A program made the position numbers and the translations under genes. Below are positions 50,410-58,991 of a stretch of 64,000 nucleotides of DNA, piece after piece. This stretch comes from QHVT01 sp035630815. GTDB lineage: Bacteria; Acidobacteriota; Thermoanaerobaculia; Gp7-AA8. The notes under the pieces were generated by a model. It saw nothing but the letters and a program-made list of their open reading frames with translations. It made no database searches and was not told where the DNA came from. The stretch spans positions 62,001 through 126,000 of the forward strand of contig DASQJY010000057.1 of NCBI GenBank assembly GCA_035630815.1, read 5' to 3'. Numbering within the stretch: position 1 is the stretch's first letter; each line of letters opens with the position of its first letter.

Positions 50410-51605
50410 TGACTAAAAAAAGAATCGTATTCCTCTCGTTGTCCGTGGCGCTGATGATCACGCTCCTCTCGGGTGCCGTCTTCGGTCAGGCCACGCAGAA
50501 GAGCGACGTCTACCGCTATCTCAGCATCTTTTCGGAAGTGTTCGATCTGGTGCGGAACAACTACGTCGACCAGGTGGCTTCGGACCAGTTGATGGAAGGC
50601 GCCTTCTCCGGCGTCACCGACGCCATCGACGAGTTCAGCTACTACGTGGCGCCGAACCAGATGCCGGCCTACAAGAAGTTCGTCGACGTCGAGGACAACG
50701 GCCTCGGCCTGATCGTGACGAAGCGCTTCGGCTACGCGTACGTGGTCTCGCCGCTCGACGGCTCGCCGGCCGAGAAGGCAGGTCTCGATGCGGGCGACTT
50801 CATCGAGAAGATCGACGGCGCATCGACCCAGAACATGGCCGCGTGGCAGATCCGCACCGCGCTCAACCAGCAGCGGCCGGTGAAGCTGCACGTGCTCCGC
50901 GGCGGCGAGACCCGCCGCGAGGAGATCACCGTCAAGCCCGGCGCGTTCCACCCGCTGACGCTGGCGAGCGACACGATCTCCGGCATCGCGTACGTGAAGA
51001 TCCCATACTTCGAGCAGGGGACAGCGCAGCAGTTCCGCAAGGTCCTCGAAGAGGTACACGCGCGCAACGCCCGCAAGCTGATCGTCGATCTCCGCGGCAA
51101 TGCCGGCGGCTCGGTCGACGAGGCGATCCTCGCGGCGGACGACCTCCTGACGAGCGGTCTCATCACCGCGCTGGAAGGCCGCAAGGTGGAGTCGAAGAAG
51201 TGGCAGGCCGATCGCGCGACGTCGTACGACGGCGAGCTGCAGGTGCTGACCGACCTCTCGACCGCTGCCGGCGCCGAGGTGTTCGCGGCGGCGATCCGCG
51301 GCAACAACCGCGGCAAGGTGGTCGGCGTGACGACGTACGGCAAGGCGATCGTGCAGCGCTTCATCGCCCTCCCGAGCGGCGGCGGCGTGCAGATGACCAT
51401 CGGCCATTACACGACTCCGGACCTCAAGGCCATCGGCGACGGCGGCGTGAAGCCGGACGTCGTGGTCGACCTCACCGCGGAGACGCTGCGCGAGGAGGGG
51501 GACAAGGGGAAGGAAGATCCGAAAGACGACCTGATCCTGAACAAGGCCCTCCAGCTCTTCGGCGCCCAGGCGCCGGCGATGGCTGCTGCCAAGAAGGCGG
51601 CGTAA
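50406..51605 (+). CDS. S41 (C-terminal processing) peptidase-like protein lacking the catalytic serine
   Basis: 399 residues: signal/anchor (VFLSLSVALMITLLSGAVFG), PDZ domain about 95-175 (NGLGLIVTKRFGYAYVVSPL), then the S41 core. Lys313 in TTYGK is present. The serine motif, normally GSASASE, reads STAAGAE, with Ala288 exactly 25 residues before Lys313, the Ser-Lys spacing of E. coli Prc. The protein is therefore probably proteolytically inactive. It is coupled to the envC-like gene by ATGA and may act as a scaffold or adaptor in septal wall remodelling. Confidence 0.87.
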   Translation: MMTKKRIVFLSLSVALMITLLSGAVFGQATQKSDVYRYLSIFSEVFDLVRNNYVDQVASDQLMEGAFSGVTDAIDEFSYYVAPNQMPAYKKFVDVEDNGLGLIVTKRFGYAYVVSPLDGSPAEKAGLDAGDFIEKIDGASTQNMAAWQIRTALNQQRPVKLHVLRGGETRREEITVKPGAFHPLTLASDTISGIAYVKIPYFEQGTAQQFRKVLEEVHARNARKLIVDLRGNAGGSVDEAILAADDLLTSGLITALEGRKVESKKWQADRATSYDGELQVLTDLSTAAGAEVFAAAIRGNNRGKVVGVTTYGKAIVQRFIALPSGGGVQMTIGHYTTPDLKAIGDGGVKPDVVVDLTAETLREEGDKGKEDPKDDLILNKALQLFGAQAPAMAAAKKAA

Positions 51606-51619
51606 GAGGAAGACCGACG

Positions 51620-51747
51620 AGAGGCCTCCGGCGGGCCGGCGTGGCCGGCAGCACTGGTTGCCCAAGGCTGAACGGACGCCTCTCGGGTCAGGCGCGGTCC
51701 GTGCGCAAACAAGTGCCGCCGGCCACGCCGGCCCGCCGGAGGCCTCC
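51620..51747. repeat. Long-armed GC-rich inverted-repeat element
   Basis: Arms of about 37 bp with a single mismatch: left begins GAGGCCTCCGGCGGGCCGG and continues CGTGGCCGGC; right is the inverse, ending GCCGGAGGCCTC. The spacer is about 50 bp. It begins about 15 bases after the S41-like stop codon. Confidence 0.9.
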
Positions 51748-51786
51748 CGGTCCGTCTCCCTCTCCCGCGCCATCGGCGGTAGAATC

Positions 51787-52710
51787 ATGCCGCGCATGCG
51801 TGAGAGGGAGAGAGAGCGCGGTTCGTTTCCTACGGTGACATTGCTCGTGGCCGTTCCGCTTTGCGGGATGGCCATTTTTTTCATCTGGCAGTGGCTGAAC
51901 GGCGGGATCACGCCGGAAGAGGCCTATGTCGAGACGAAGGCGGCGGTCCTCCCTTCGTCGCCTCGGTCGTCGCGAGCGGCGGTGGGCGAGGCGCCCACCG
52001 TTCCACAGGAACGGGCGCTGCCGCGGGTGACGCGGAAGAAGACGGGCAAAGGCCACCGCGGCGACATCGTGTTGATCATCGACGACCTCGGGTTCGACGG
52101 GCAGCCGCTGGAGCGGTTGATGGCGCTCGATCCGAACGTCAACGTGGCCATCCTGCCGAACGGGACGCGGGCCAGCGAGTTCGCCACCCGGCTGCACGAG
52201 CGCGGGTTCGAGGTGCTCTGCCACCTGCCCATGCAGCCGCGGGGGAAGGAGACGCCGGGGAGGAACGCGATCCTCACCTCGATGTCCGATGAAGAGATCG
52301 CGCGCGCGACGCGCGAGAACATCGAAGCCGTCCCGCACGCGCGCGGCGTCAACAATCACATGGGATCGCTCGCCACCAGCGACCGCCGGGTCATGACCAG
52401 CGTGATCGGCGCGATGCCGGACGGCATGTACTTCATCGACTCGCGCACCGGCGGCGGCTCGGTCGCCAGCGACGTCGCGCGCGAGCTCAACGTCCGCACC
52501 GCCGCGCGCCACGTCTTCCTTGACGACGCCCCGAACGAGCGCGCGGTGCGGCGCCAGTTGCAGGAACTGGCCGATGCGGCGGAGAAGCGCGGCGTGGCCA
52601 TCGGCATCGGTCATCCGTATCCCGTGACGATGCGCGTGCTCGCGGACGAGCTGCCGGGATTGCGGGCGCGCGGCTTCCGGTTCGTGCGCGCCAGCGAAAT
52701 CGTGCGCTAG
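51787..52710 (+). CDS. Divergent polysaccharide deacetylase (YibQ-like)
   Basis: 307 residues: N-terminal membrane anchor (VTLLVAVPLCGMAIFFIW) and a PF04748-type domain (DIVLIIDDLGFDGQPLERLM, VAILPNGTRASEF, HLPMQPRG, GVNNHMGS, FIDSRT, FLDD). The fold is a NodB-like barrel with an Asp/His site; enzyme activity is unproven for the family. In E. coli yibQ follows envC, and here it follows an envC-like gene and the S41-like gene. Confidence 0.88.
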   Translation: MPRMRERERERGSFPTVTLLVAVPLCGMAIFFIWQWLNGGITPEEAYVETKAAVLPSSPRSSRAAVGEAPTVPQERALPRVTRKKTGKGHRGDIVLIIDDLGFDGQPLERLMALDPNVNVAILPNGTRASEFATRLHERGFEVLCHLPMQPRGKETPGRNAILTSMSDEEIARATRENIEAVPHARGVNNHMGSLATSDRRVMTSVIGAMPDGMYFIDSRTGGGSVASDVARELNVRTAARHVFLDDAPNERAVRRQLQELADAAEKRGVAIGIGHPYPVTMRVLADELPGLRARGFRFVRASEIVR

Positions 52711-52722
52711 CATGCGCGCCGC

Positions 52723-53457
52723 GTGCTGCTCGCACTTTTCCTGATCGACACCGCCGCGGGGCTCTACCTCTTTCTGCCGCTCGTCGGACGGCGCAACGCG
52801 GGGGTGAAGTTCTATCGCCTGATCCTGCTCATCTCCGGCGCGCTCTCCGCCTGCGCCGCGCTCGCGCATGCGATGGCCGGGCGGCGCGACCTCGGCATGG
52901 CCGACGCGGCGACGGTGGCGCTCGCGGGGCTCGTGCTGCTCGTGCTGCGGTATCCGAAGCGGCTGATCTTCCGCGGCTCCGCGGCCCTGCTCGGCGCCGC
53001 GTACGTGGTGGCGGCGGTGATGGCGTATCACGCGGCGGTGCGGCCGTCGCACCTCGCCTGGAGCATCGCCGGCGCACTTGCGTCGATCGCGCTCCTCGGC
53101 AGCGTGAACCTGGCCATGCTCCTCGGGCACTGGTACCTCGTCGTGCGGGGCATGCCGATCGATCCGCTGAAACGCCTGACCATCGCCACGCTGGTCGCCT
53201 CGATCACCAAGATCGCGCTGGTGCTGATCGTGATCGCGGTGGCCTGGCCTCCGCCGGTGGTGAAGGACATCTTCTTCTGGATGCGCAGCGGCTGGGGTCT
53301 CCTCGGCCCGCTCGCGCTTTACCCGATGGTCTGGGGAACGGTGAAGCTCCGCTCGACCATGGCCGCCACTGGCATCCTCTACGTCGAGGTCGTGGCCGTG
53401 GTCATCGGAGAAGTGCTGGGGGGGTGGCTGTCGGCGATCGCGCGGCTGCCGCTTTGA
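52723..53457 (+). CDS. Polytopic membrane protein of unknown function
   Basis: 244 residues, GTG start 12 bases after the yibQ-like stop, seven or eight hydrophobic helices (LLALFLIDTAAGLYLFLPLV, VALAGLVLLVLRYP, IALVLIVIAVAWPPP among them). Few charged loops and no motif I recognise. Probably co-transcribed with the upstream cell-wall cluster. Confidence 0.72.
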   Translation: MLLALFLIDTAAGLYLFLPLVGRRNAGVKFYRLILLISGALSACAALAHAMAGRRDLGMADAATVALAGLVLLVLRYPKRLIFRGSAALLGAAYVVAAVMAYHAAVRPSHLAWSIAGALASIALLGSVNLAMLLGHWYLVVRGMPIDPLKRLTIATLVASITKIALVLIVIAVAWPPPVVKDIFFWMRSGWGLLGPLALYPMVWGTVKLRSTMAATGILYVEVVAVVIGEVLGGWLSAIARLPL

Positions 53458-53459
53458 TT

Positions 53460-53620
53460 TGGAGTGCGGTAACGCCAGTTACCGCTCTATCTGCTTCTTT
53501 TCGTGCCGTCAGCCCAGGATGGTGCGCTCTCGCCCCGTGGCACGAGCGAAGGCTGCACCTGGCTCGCGTTTCAGAACGAACAGAAGCAGTAACAGCGGTA
53601 ACTGGCGTTACCGCACTCCA
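53460..53620. repeat. REP-like facing pair, copy C
   Basis: TGGAGTGCGGTAACGCCAGT opens the left unit; the right ends CGCACTCCA. The stems are GCGGTAAC-GCCA-GTTACCGC and its inverse, with A-T pairs where copies A and B have G-C, a compensatory change. CTGCTTCTTTTCGT and ACGAACAGAAGCAG extend the pairing. Longest copy (161 bp). Begins three bases after the membrane-protein stop. Confidence 0.87.
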
Positions 53621-53652
53621 TAAGGCTCGTCTCTTGCTGCGCGTTTTTCTCT

Positions 53653-54918
53653 ATGCGCAGCACGATCGCCCTGCTCGCTCTACTCCTCGCCGCATGTGAA
53701 AGCGCTCGCCTGCCGGTGGAAGCCGGGATGGGGACGAATCCCACCCTGCCCGCGCCGAACAAGACGCTGATCCCGACGGTGCACGTCGCCACCGCGAAAG
53801 GGTGGGTGGGAGGGGCGATGCCTACGGCCGCGGCGGGGCGGAAAGTGAACGCCTTCGCGACCGGGCTCGATCATCCGCGCTGGCTGTACGTCCTGCCGAA
53901 CGGCGACGTGCTGGTCGCGGAGACGAACGCGCCTCCGCGTCCCGAGGACGGCAAGGGGATCAAAGCCTGGTTCATGAAGATCTTCATGAAACGGGCGGGC
54001 GGGGCGGTGCCGAGCGCGAACCGGATCACGCTGCTGCGGGATGCGGACGGCGACGGGGTGGCCGAGGTGCGGAGCGCGTTTCTGCAGAACCTCAACTCGC
54101 CTTTCGGCATGGCGCTGGTGGGCTCGACGCTGTATGTCGCGAACACGGATGCCGTGGTGCGCTTCCCGTACGAGACCGGAGCGACGCAGCTCACCGCCGC
54201 CGCGACGAAAGTCGTCGACCTGCCGGCCGGGCCGCGCAATCACCACTGGACCAAGAGCCTCGTCGCCAGCCCGGACGGCTCGCGGCTCTTCGTGGGCGTC
54301 GGCTCGAACAGCAACGTCGCCGAGCACGGCATGGACGAGGAGCGCGACCGCGCCGCCATCCTCCAAGTCGATCCGGCCGCAGGCCGCTATCGCGTCTTTG
54401 CCTCCGGCCTGCGCAACCCGGTGGGGATGGGGTGGGAGCCGCAGAGCGGCGCGCTCTGGACCTCGGTCAACGAGCGCGACGAGCTCGGGAGCGACCTCGT
54501 TCCCGACTACATGACCTCCGTGAAGGAAGGCGCCTTCTACGGCTGGCCCTACAGCTATTACGGGCAGCACGTCGACACGCGCGTCACCCCGCCGCGTCCC
54601 GATCTCGTCGCCAGCGCCGTCGCCCCCGATTACGCCCTCGGCCCGCACACCGCCTCCCTCGGCCTGGCCTTCGCCGACGGCGGCGCCTACGTCGGCCAGC
54701 ACGGCTCCTGGAACCGCAAACCGCGCAGCGGCTACAAAGTGATCTTCGTCCCCTTCACCGCCGGCCGCCCCTCCGGCCCCGCGCAGGACGTCCTGACCGG
54801 CTTCCTCACCGCCAAAGGGGAATCGCTCGGCCGTCCGGTCGGTGTGGCCGTGGATCGGGCGGGGGCGCTGCTGGTGGCGGACGACGTGGGAAACGTGATC
54901 TGGAGGGTGGGGAAGTAA
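53653..54918 (+). CDS. Glucose/sorbosone dehydrogenase-like lipoprotein
   Basis: 421 residues with lipobox signal (MRSTIALLALLLAAC) and a six-bladed propeller of the GSDH/L-sorbosone dehydrogenase family: FATGLDHPRWLYVLPNGDVL, then VAETNAPPRP, RNHHWTKSLVASPDG, VGVGSNSN, ASGLRNPVGMGWEP, GWPYSYYG and HGSWNRKPRSGYKV are all typical. Family members are PQQ-dependent periplasmic sugar dehydrogenases, but no PQQ biosynthesis gene is present here. Precedes the alpha-glucan operon. Confidence 0.88.
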   Translation: MRSTIALLALLLAACESARLPVEAGMGTNPTLPAPNKTLIPTVHVATAKGWVGGAMPTAAAGRKVNAFATGLDHPRWLYVLPNGDVLVAETNAPPRPEDGKGIKAWFMKIFMKRAGGAVPSANRITLLRDADGDGVAEVRSAFLQNLNSPFGMALVGSTLYVANTDAVVRFPYETGATQLTAAATKVVDLPAGPRNHHWTKSLVASPDGSRLFVGVGSNSNVAEHGMDEERDRAAILQVDPAAGRYRVFASGLRNPVGMGWEPQSGALWTSVNERDELGSDLVPDYMTSVKEGAFYGWPYSYYGQHVDTRVTPPRPDLVASAVAPDYALGPHTASLGLAFADGGAYVGQHGSWNRKPRSGYKVIFVPFTAGRPSGPAQDVLTGFLTAKGESLGRPVGVAVDRAGALLVADDVGNVIWRVGK

Positions 54919-55007
54919 CAGGGCCGAGGGCCGAGGGCCGAGGGAGCTCCGCTTGTGCGTGAACCCTCCGTTCGGCGGAGCCCCTCGGCCCTCAGCCCTC
55001 GGCCCTG
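54919..55007. repeat. Heptamer inverted-repeat element E6 (GGGCCGA type)
   Basis: Left arm CA-GGGCCGA-GGGCCGA-GGGCCGA-GGG followed by AGCTCCGC; right arm GCGGAGC then the inverse of GGGCCGA-GGGCTGA-GGGCCGA-GGGG, ending TG. It starts directly after the dehydrogenase stop codon. Confidence 0.92.
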
Positions 55008-55074
55008 CATCATTCCCTACGGACAAAAACCTGACGGGCGCGAGCGGCGCTCTGTTACCATCCGCGCAGGTCTG

Positions 55075-56574
55075 ATGAAAAGCCTCGTCGCAGTCCTTGC
55101 GGCTTGTGTAACTCTCACCGCCTGCGCCCCTTCGGCGCCTCCGGCTACGAATCCGTTGCCGCCCGAAACCGCTGTTTCCGCCCCTCCCCGCGAGCTCACC
55201 GCGTGGCCTGACGCGGTGGTCTACTTCGTCGTCCTGGATCGGTTTGCCGACGGCAATCGCGGAAACAACGCGAACGTCGACACCAGCGCCAAGGGGACGT
55301 TCCATGGCGGCGACTTGGCCGGACTCACTCAGCAGCTCGGCGAGCTCGAAGCGCTCGGTGTCACCGCACTCTGGATCACGCCGGTCGTCGACAACATCGA
55401 CAGCTTCGTGACCGGCGCCGGCTTTCCCGACTGGGGGTACCACGGCTACTGGGCGGACGACTTCACGAAGCTCGATCCCCGCTTCGGCACCGAGGGGGAG
55501 CTGAAGCAGCTCGTCGACGAAGCGCATCGCAGAGGGATACGCGTGCTGCTGGACGTGGTCTACAACCACGCCGGCTACAACTCGAGGTACATGCTCGATC
55601 CGAAGACCAAGGGCTGGCTGCGCTCCAACGAGAACGGCACCTGCGGCAGCGACGACATCACCAGCTGCGTCTCCGGGTTGCCCGACTTTCGGACGGAGCT
55701 GCCCGAGGTGCGGGACTACCTGATCGAGGCCCACCTGGCGCTCGCGAAGCGGGTGGGGCTGGACGGCTTCCGCCTCGACACCGTCAAGCATGTCACGCAC
55801 GACTTCTGGCAGGAGCACCGCCGCCGCCTCGACGCGGAGCTCGGCGAGAGCTTCTTCCTCCTCGGCGAAGTGTGGGGCGGGGACGCGCAGTCGCTCGATC
55901 CCTGGTTCGAGCACGGCGAGATGGACGCCGGCTTCGACTTCTCCTTCCAGGGGAGCGCCCTCGGCTGGCTGCAGGGGAGGGGGCGCACCGTCGCCTTCGA
56001 CCGCTACCTCGAGCAGCGCGAGAAAGTGCGCGGCGGCTACCTGCTCTCGCATTTCCTGTCGTCGCACGACGTCCGCGGGGCGCTCGATCAGCTCGAAGGG
56101 GATAAGGAGCTCTTCCGCCTCGCCGCGCTGCTGCAGTTCACGAGTGCCGGCCTGCCGATGATCTATTACGGCGAGGAAGTCGGCCGTCCCGGCGGCGACT
56201 GGCCGGACAACCGGAGCGACATGCCGTGGGGCGCGCGTGGCATTGCACCGGGCGCCGGCAAGCCGCGCGACGAAGCGTTGCGCGACGACTACCGGAAGCT
56301 GATCGCCATCCGCAAAGCCCATCCCGCGCTGTCGCGCGGCGTACACACCGCCGTCTCGACGGCCGGCGACCTGCTGGTCTTTTCGCAGAAACATGAAGAC
56401 GACGAAGTGCTGGTCGCGGTGAACCGCGGCGCCGAGGCGGCAGAGCTGAGCGTGCAGCTACCGTCCGGCTGGACCACCGCCGTGGATGCATGGGGCGGTG
56501 CGGCGCTCACGATCAACGGTGACACGATCGCCGGCTCCGTTCCCGCGAAGAGAGCGATGATCATCACGAGATGA
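55075..56574 (+). CDS. GH13 alpha-amylase family lipoprotein
   Basis: 499 residues: lipobox signal (MKSLVAVLAACVTLTAC) and a GH13 barrel. Region I DVVYNHAG; nucleophile Asp235 in GFRLDTVKH; acid/base Glu265 in LLGEVWGG; Asp332 in FLSSHD; then a short C-terminal beta domain. All catalytic residues present. Probably cleaves alpha-1,4-glucans at the outer membrane or in the periplasm, supplying the ABC importer encoded downstream. ATG with AGG 5 bases upstream; 11 bp before the malK-like gene. Confidence 0.93.
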   Translation: MKSLVAVLAACVTLTACAPSAPPATNPLPPETAVSAPPRELTAWPDAVVYFVVLDRFADGNRGNNANVDTSAKGTFHGGDLAGLTQQLGELEALGVTALWITPVVDNIDSFVTGAGFPDWGYHGYWADDFTKLDPRFGTEGELKQLVDEAHRRGIRVLLDVVYNHAGYNSRYMLDPKTKGWLRSNENGTCGSDDITSCVSGLPDFRTELPEVRDYLIEAHLALAKRVGLDGFRLDTVKHVTHDFWQEHRRRLDAELGESFFLLGEVWGGDAQSLDPWFEHGEMDAGFDFSFQGSALGWLQGRGRTVAFDRYLEQREKVRGGYLLSHFLSSHDVRGALDQLEGDKELFRLAALLQFTSAGLPMIYYGEEVGRPGGDWPDNRSDMPWGARGIAPGAGKPRDEALRDDYRKLIAIRKAHPALSRGVHTAVSTAGDLLVFSQKHEDDEVLVAVNRGAEAAELSVQLPSGWTTAVDAWGGAALTINGDTIAGSVPAKRAMIITR

Positions 56575-56585
56575 GGACCGACTGA

Positions 56586-57656
<1,071 letters not shown>

Positions 57657-57659
57657 ACC

Positions 57660-57763
57660 GTTTGGAGTGCGGCGACCGCAGTCGCCGCTTTTACTCCGGG
57701 CGCCGTGGGCGTGGCGGCTCGGCCGCGAGTGAAAGCGGTGACTGCGGTCACCGCACTCCAAAC
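57660..57763. repeat. REP-like facing pair, copy D, inside the transport operon
   Basis: GTTTGGAGTGCGGCGACCGC opens the left unit; the right ends CGCACTCCAAAC. The left stem GCGGCGAC-CGCA-GTCGCCGC is fully paired with a C-G in place of the T-A of copy B (compensatory change). It lies three bases after the malK-like stop and 24 bases before the malE-like start, where REP elements often stabilise upstream mRNA. Confidence 0.87.
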
Positions 57764-57787
57764 TTCCCCGTATTGAAAGGACCCCTC

Positions 57788-58987
57788 ATGAAGAAAATCC
57801 TGCTTGCTCTCGCGCTCGTATTCATTCCTGCGATCGCATCGGCCCAGACCGAGATCGTGGTCTGGCATGCCTATCGTGGCGGCGAGAAGACCGCGTTCGA
57901 GAAAGTCGTCTCGCAGTACAACGCCAGCCAGAAGAAGATCAAGGTGTCGGCGCTGGCGGTGCCGTATGACGCGTTCGCGGACAAGATCACGGCCGCCGTG
58001 CCGCGCGGCAAGGGTCCGGACATCTTCATCTACGCGCAGGACCGCCTCGGCGGCTGGGTCACGGCCGGCAACACCATCGAGCCGATCGACTTCTATCTCG
58101 ACAAGGCGCTGAAGGACCGCTTCATCCCCTCGACCCTCCAAGCCATGACCTACCGGAAGACCATCTACGGTCTGCCGCTCAACTACAAGGTCATGACCAT
58201 GATCTACAACAAGGCGCTGGTGAAGACGCCGCCGAAGACCACCGGCGAGCTCGTGAAGATCGCGAAGGCGAACACGAACGCGGCCTCCGGACGCTTCGGC
58301 CTGGTCTACTGGTACTCGAACTGGTACTACCACGCGCCGCTCTTCAACGGCTTCGGCGGCGGCGTCTTCGACGCGGCCGGCAAGCCGATCGTCAACAACG
58401 CCGGCAACGTGAAGTCCGTCGACCTCCTGATGCGCTGGGCGAACGCGGACAAGATCCTCCCGGCCGAGCCGTCCACCGCGCTCATCACCTCGCTCTTCAA
58501 TGAAGGGAAAGCGGCCATCGTCTTCAGCGGCCCCTGGTTCCTCGAGGAGGTCTCGCCGAAGATCCAGTACGGGCTGGCGCTGCTGCCGACGATCGACGAA
58601 GCGGGGGGCAAGCCGATGCGCCCCTGGATGACGGTGGAAGGCGTCTACATCGCCGCGCCGTCGAAGAAGAAAGACCAGGCCTTCGAGTTCGCGAAGTACC
58701 TGACCGACAACGCCGCCTCGAAAGTGCTCGCGCTCGAAGGCTCGCAGAGTCCGGCCAACCGGCGCGTGTACAACGACGCGCAGGTCGCGGCGAACGGTGT
58801 GCTCAAGGCGTTCCGCGCCCAGGTCGACCGCGCCGTGCCGATGCCGAACGTGCCGGAGATGACGCTCATGTGGTCGCCGGTCACTACGGCGATGAACTCG
58901 ATCGTGCAGAAGACGTCGAAGACGAAAGCGGCGTTCGACAAGGCGCAGCAGGAAGTCGTCGCGGGCATCGCCAAGCTGAAGAAATAA
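57788..58987 (+). CDS. Maltose/oligosaccharide ABC transporter substrate-binding protein
   Basis: 399 residues with a signal peptide (MKKILLALALVFIPAIASAQ) and an SBP_bac_1/MalE fold: IVVWHAYRGGEKTAF, KGPDIFIYAQDRLGGW, YGLPLNYKVMTMIYNK, IVFSGPWFLEEV, and FAKYLTDNAASKVLAL. Ribosome-binding site AAAGGA. Periplasmic; delivers maltodextrin-like sugar to the permease encoded next. Specificity is inferred from the amylase neighbour. Confidence 0.93.
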   Translation: MKKILLALALVFIPAIASAQTEIVVWHAYRGGEKTAFEKVVSQYNASQKKIKVSALAVPYDAFADKITAAVPRGKGPDIFIYAQDRLGGWVTAGNTIEPIDFYLDKALKDRFIPSTLQAMTYRKTIYGLPLNYKVMTMIYNKALVKTPPKTTGELVKIAKANTNAASGRFGLVYWYSNWYYHAPLFNGFGGGVFDAAGKPIVNNAGNVKSVDLLMRWANADKILPAEPSTALITSLFNEGKAAIVFSGPWFLEEVSPKIQYGLALLPTIDEAGGKPMRPWMTVEGVYIAAPSKKKDQAFEFAKYLTDNAASKVLALEGSQSPANRRVYNDAQVAANGVLKAFRAQVDRAVPMPNVPEMTLMWSPVTTAMNSIVQKTSKTKAAFDKAQQEVVAGIAKLKK

Positions 58988-58991
58988 CGAC

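Noticed and set aside
53680..56394. 904-codon minus-strand frame opposite the dehydrogenase and amylase genes
   Set aside because: Shadow of two genes with clear catalytic motifs on the plus strand.
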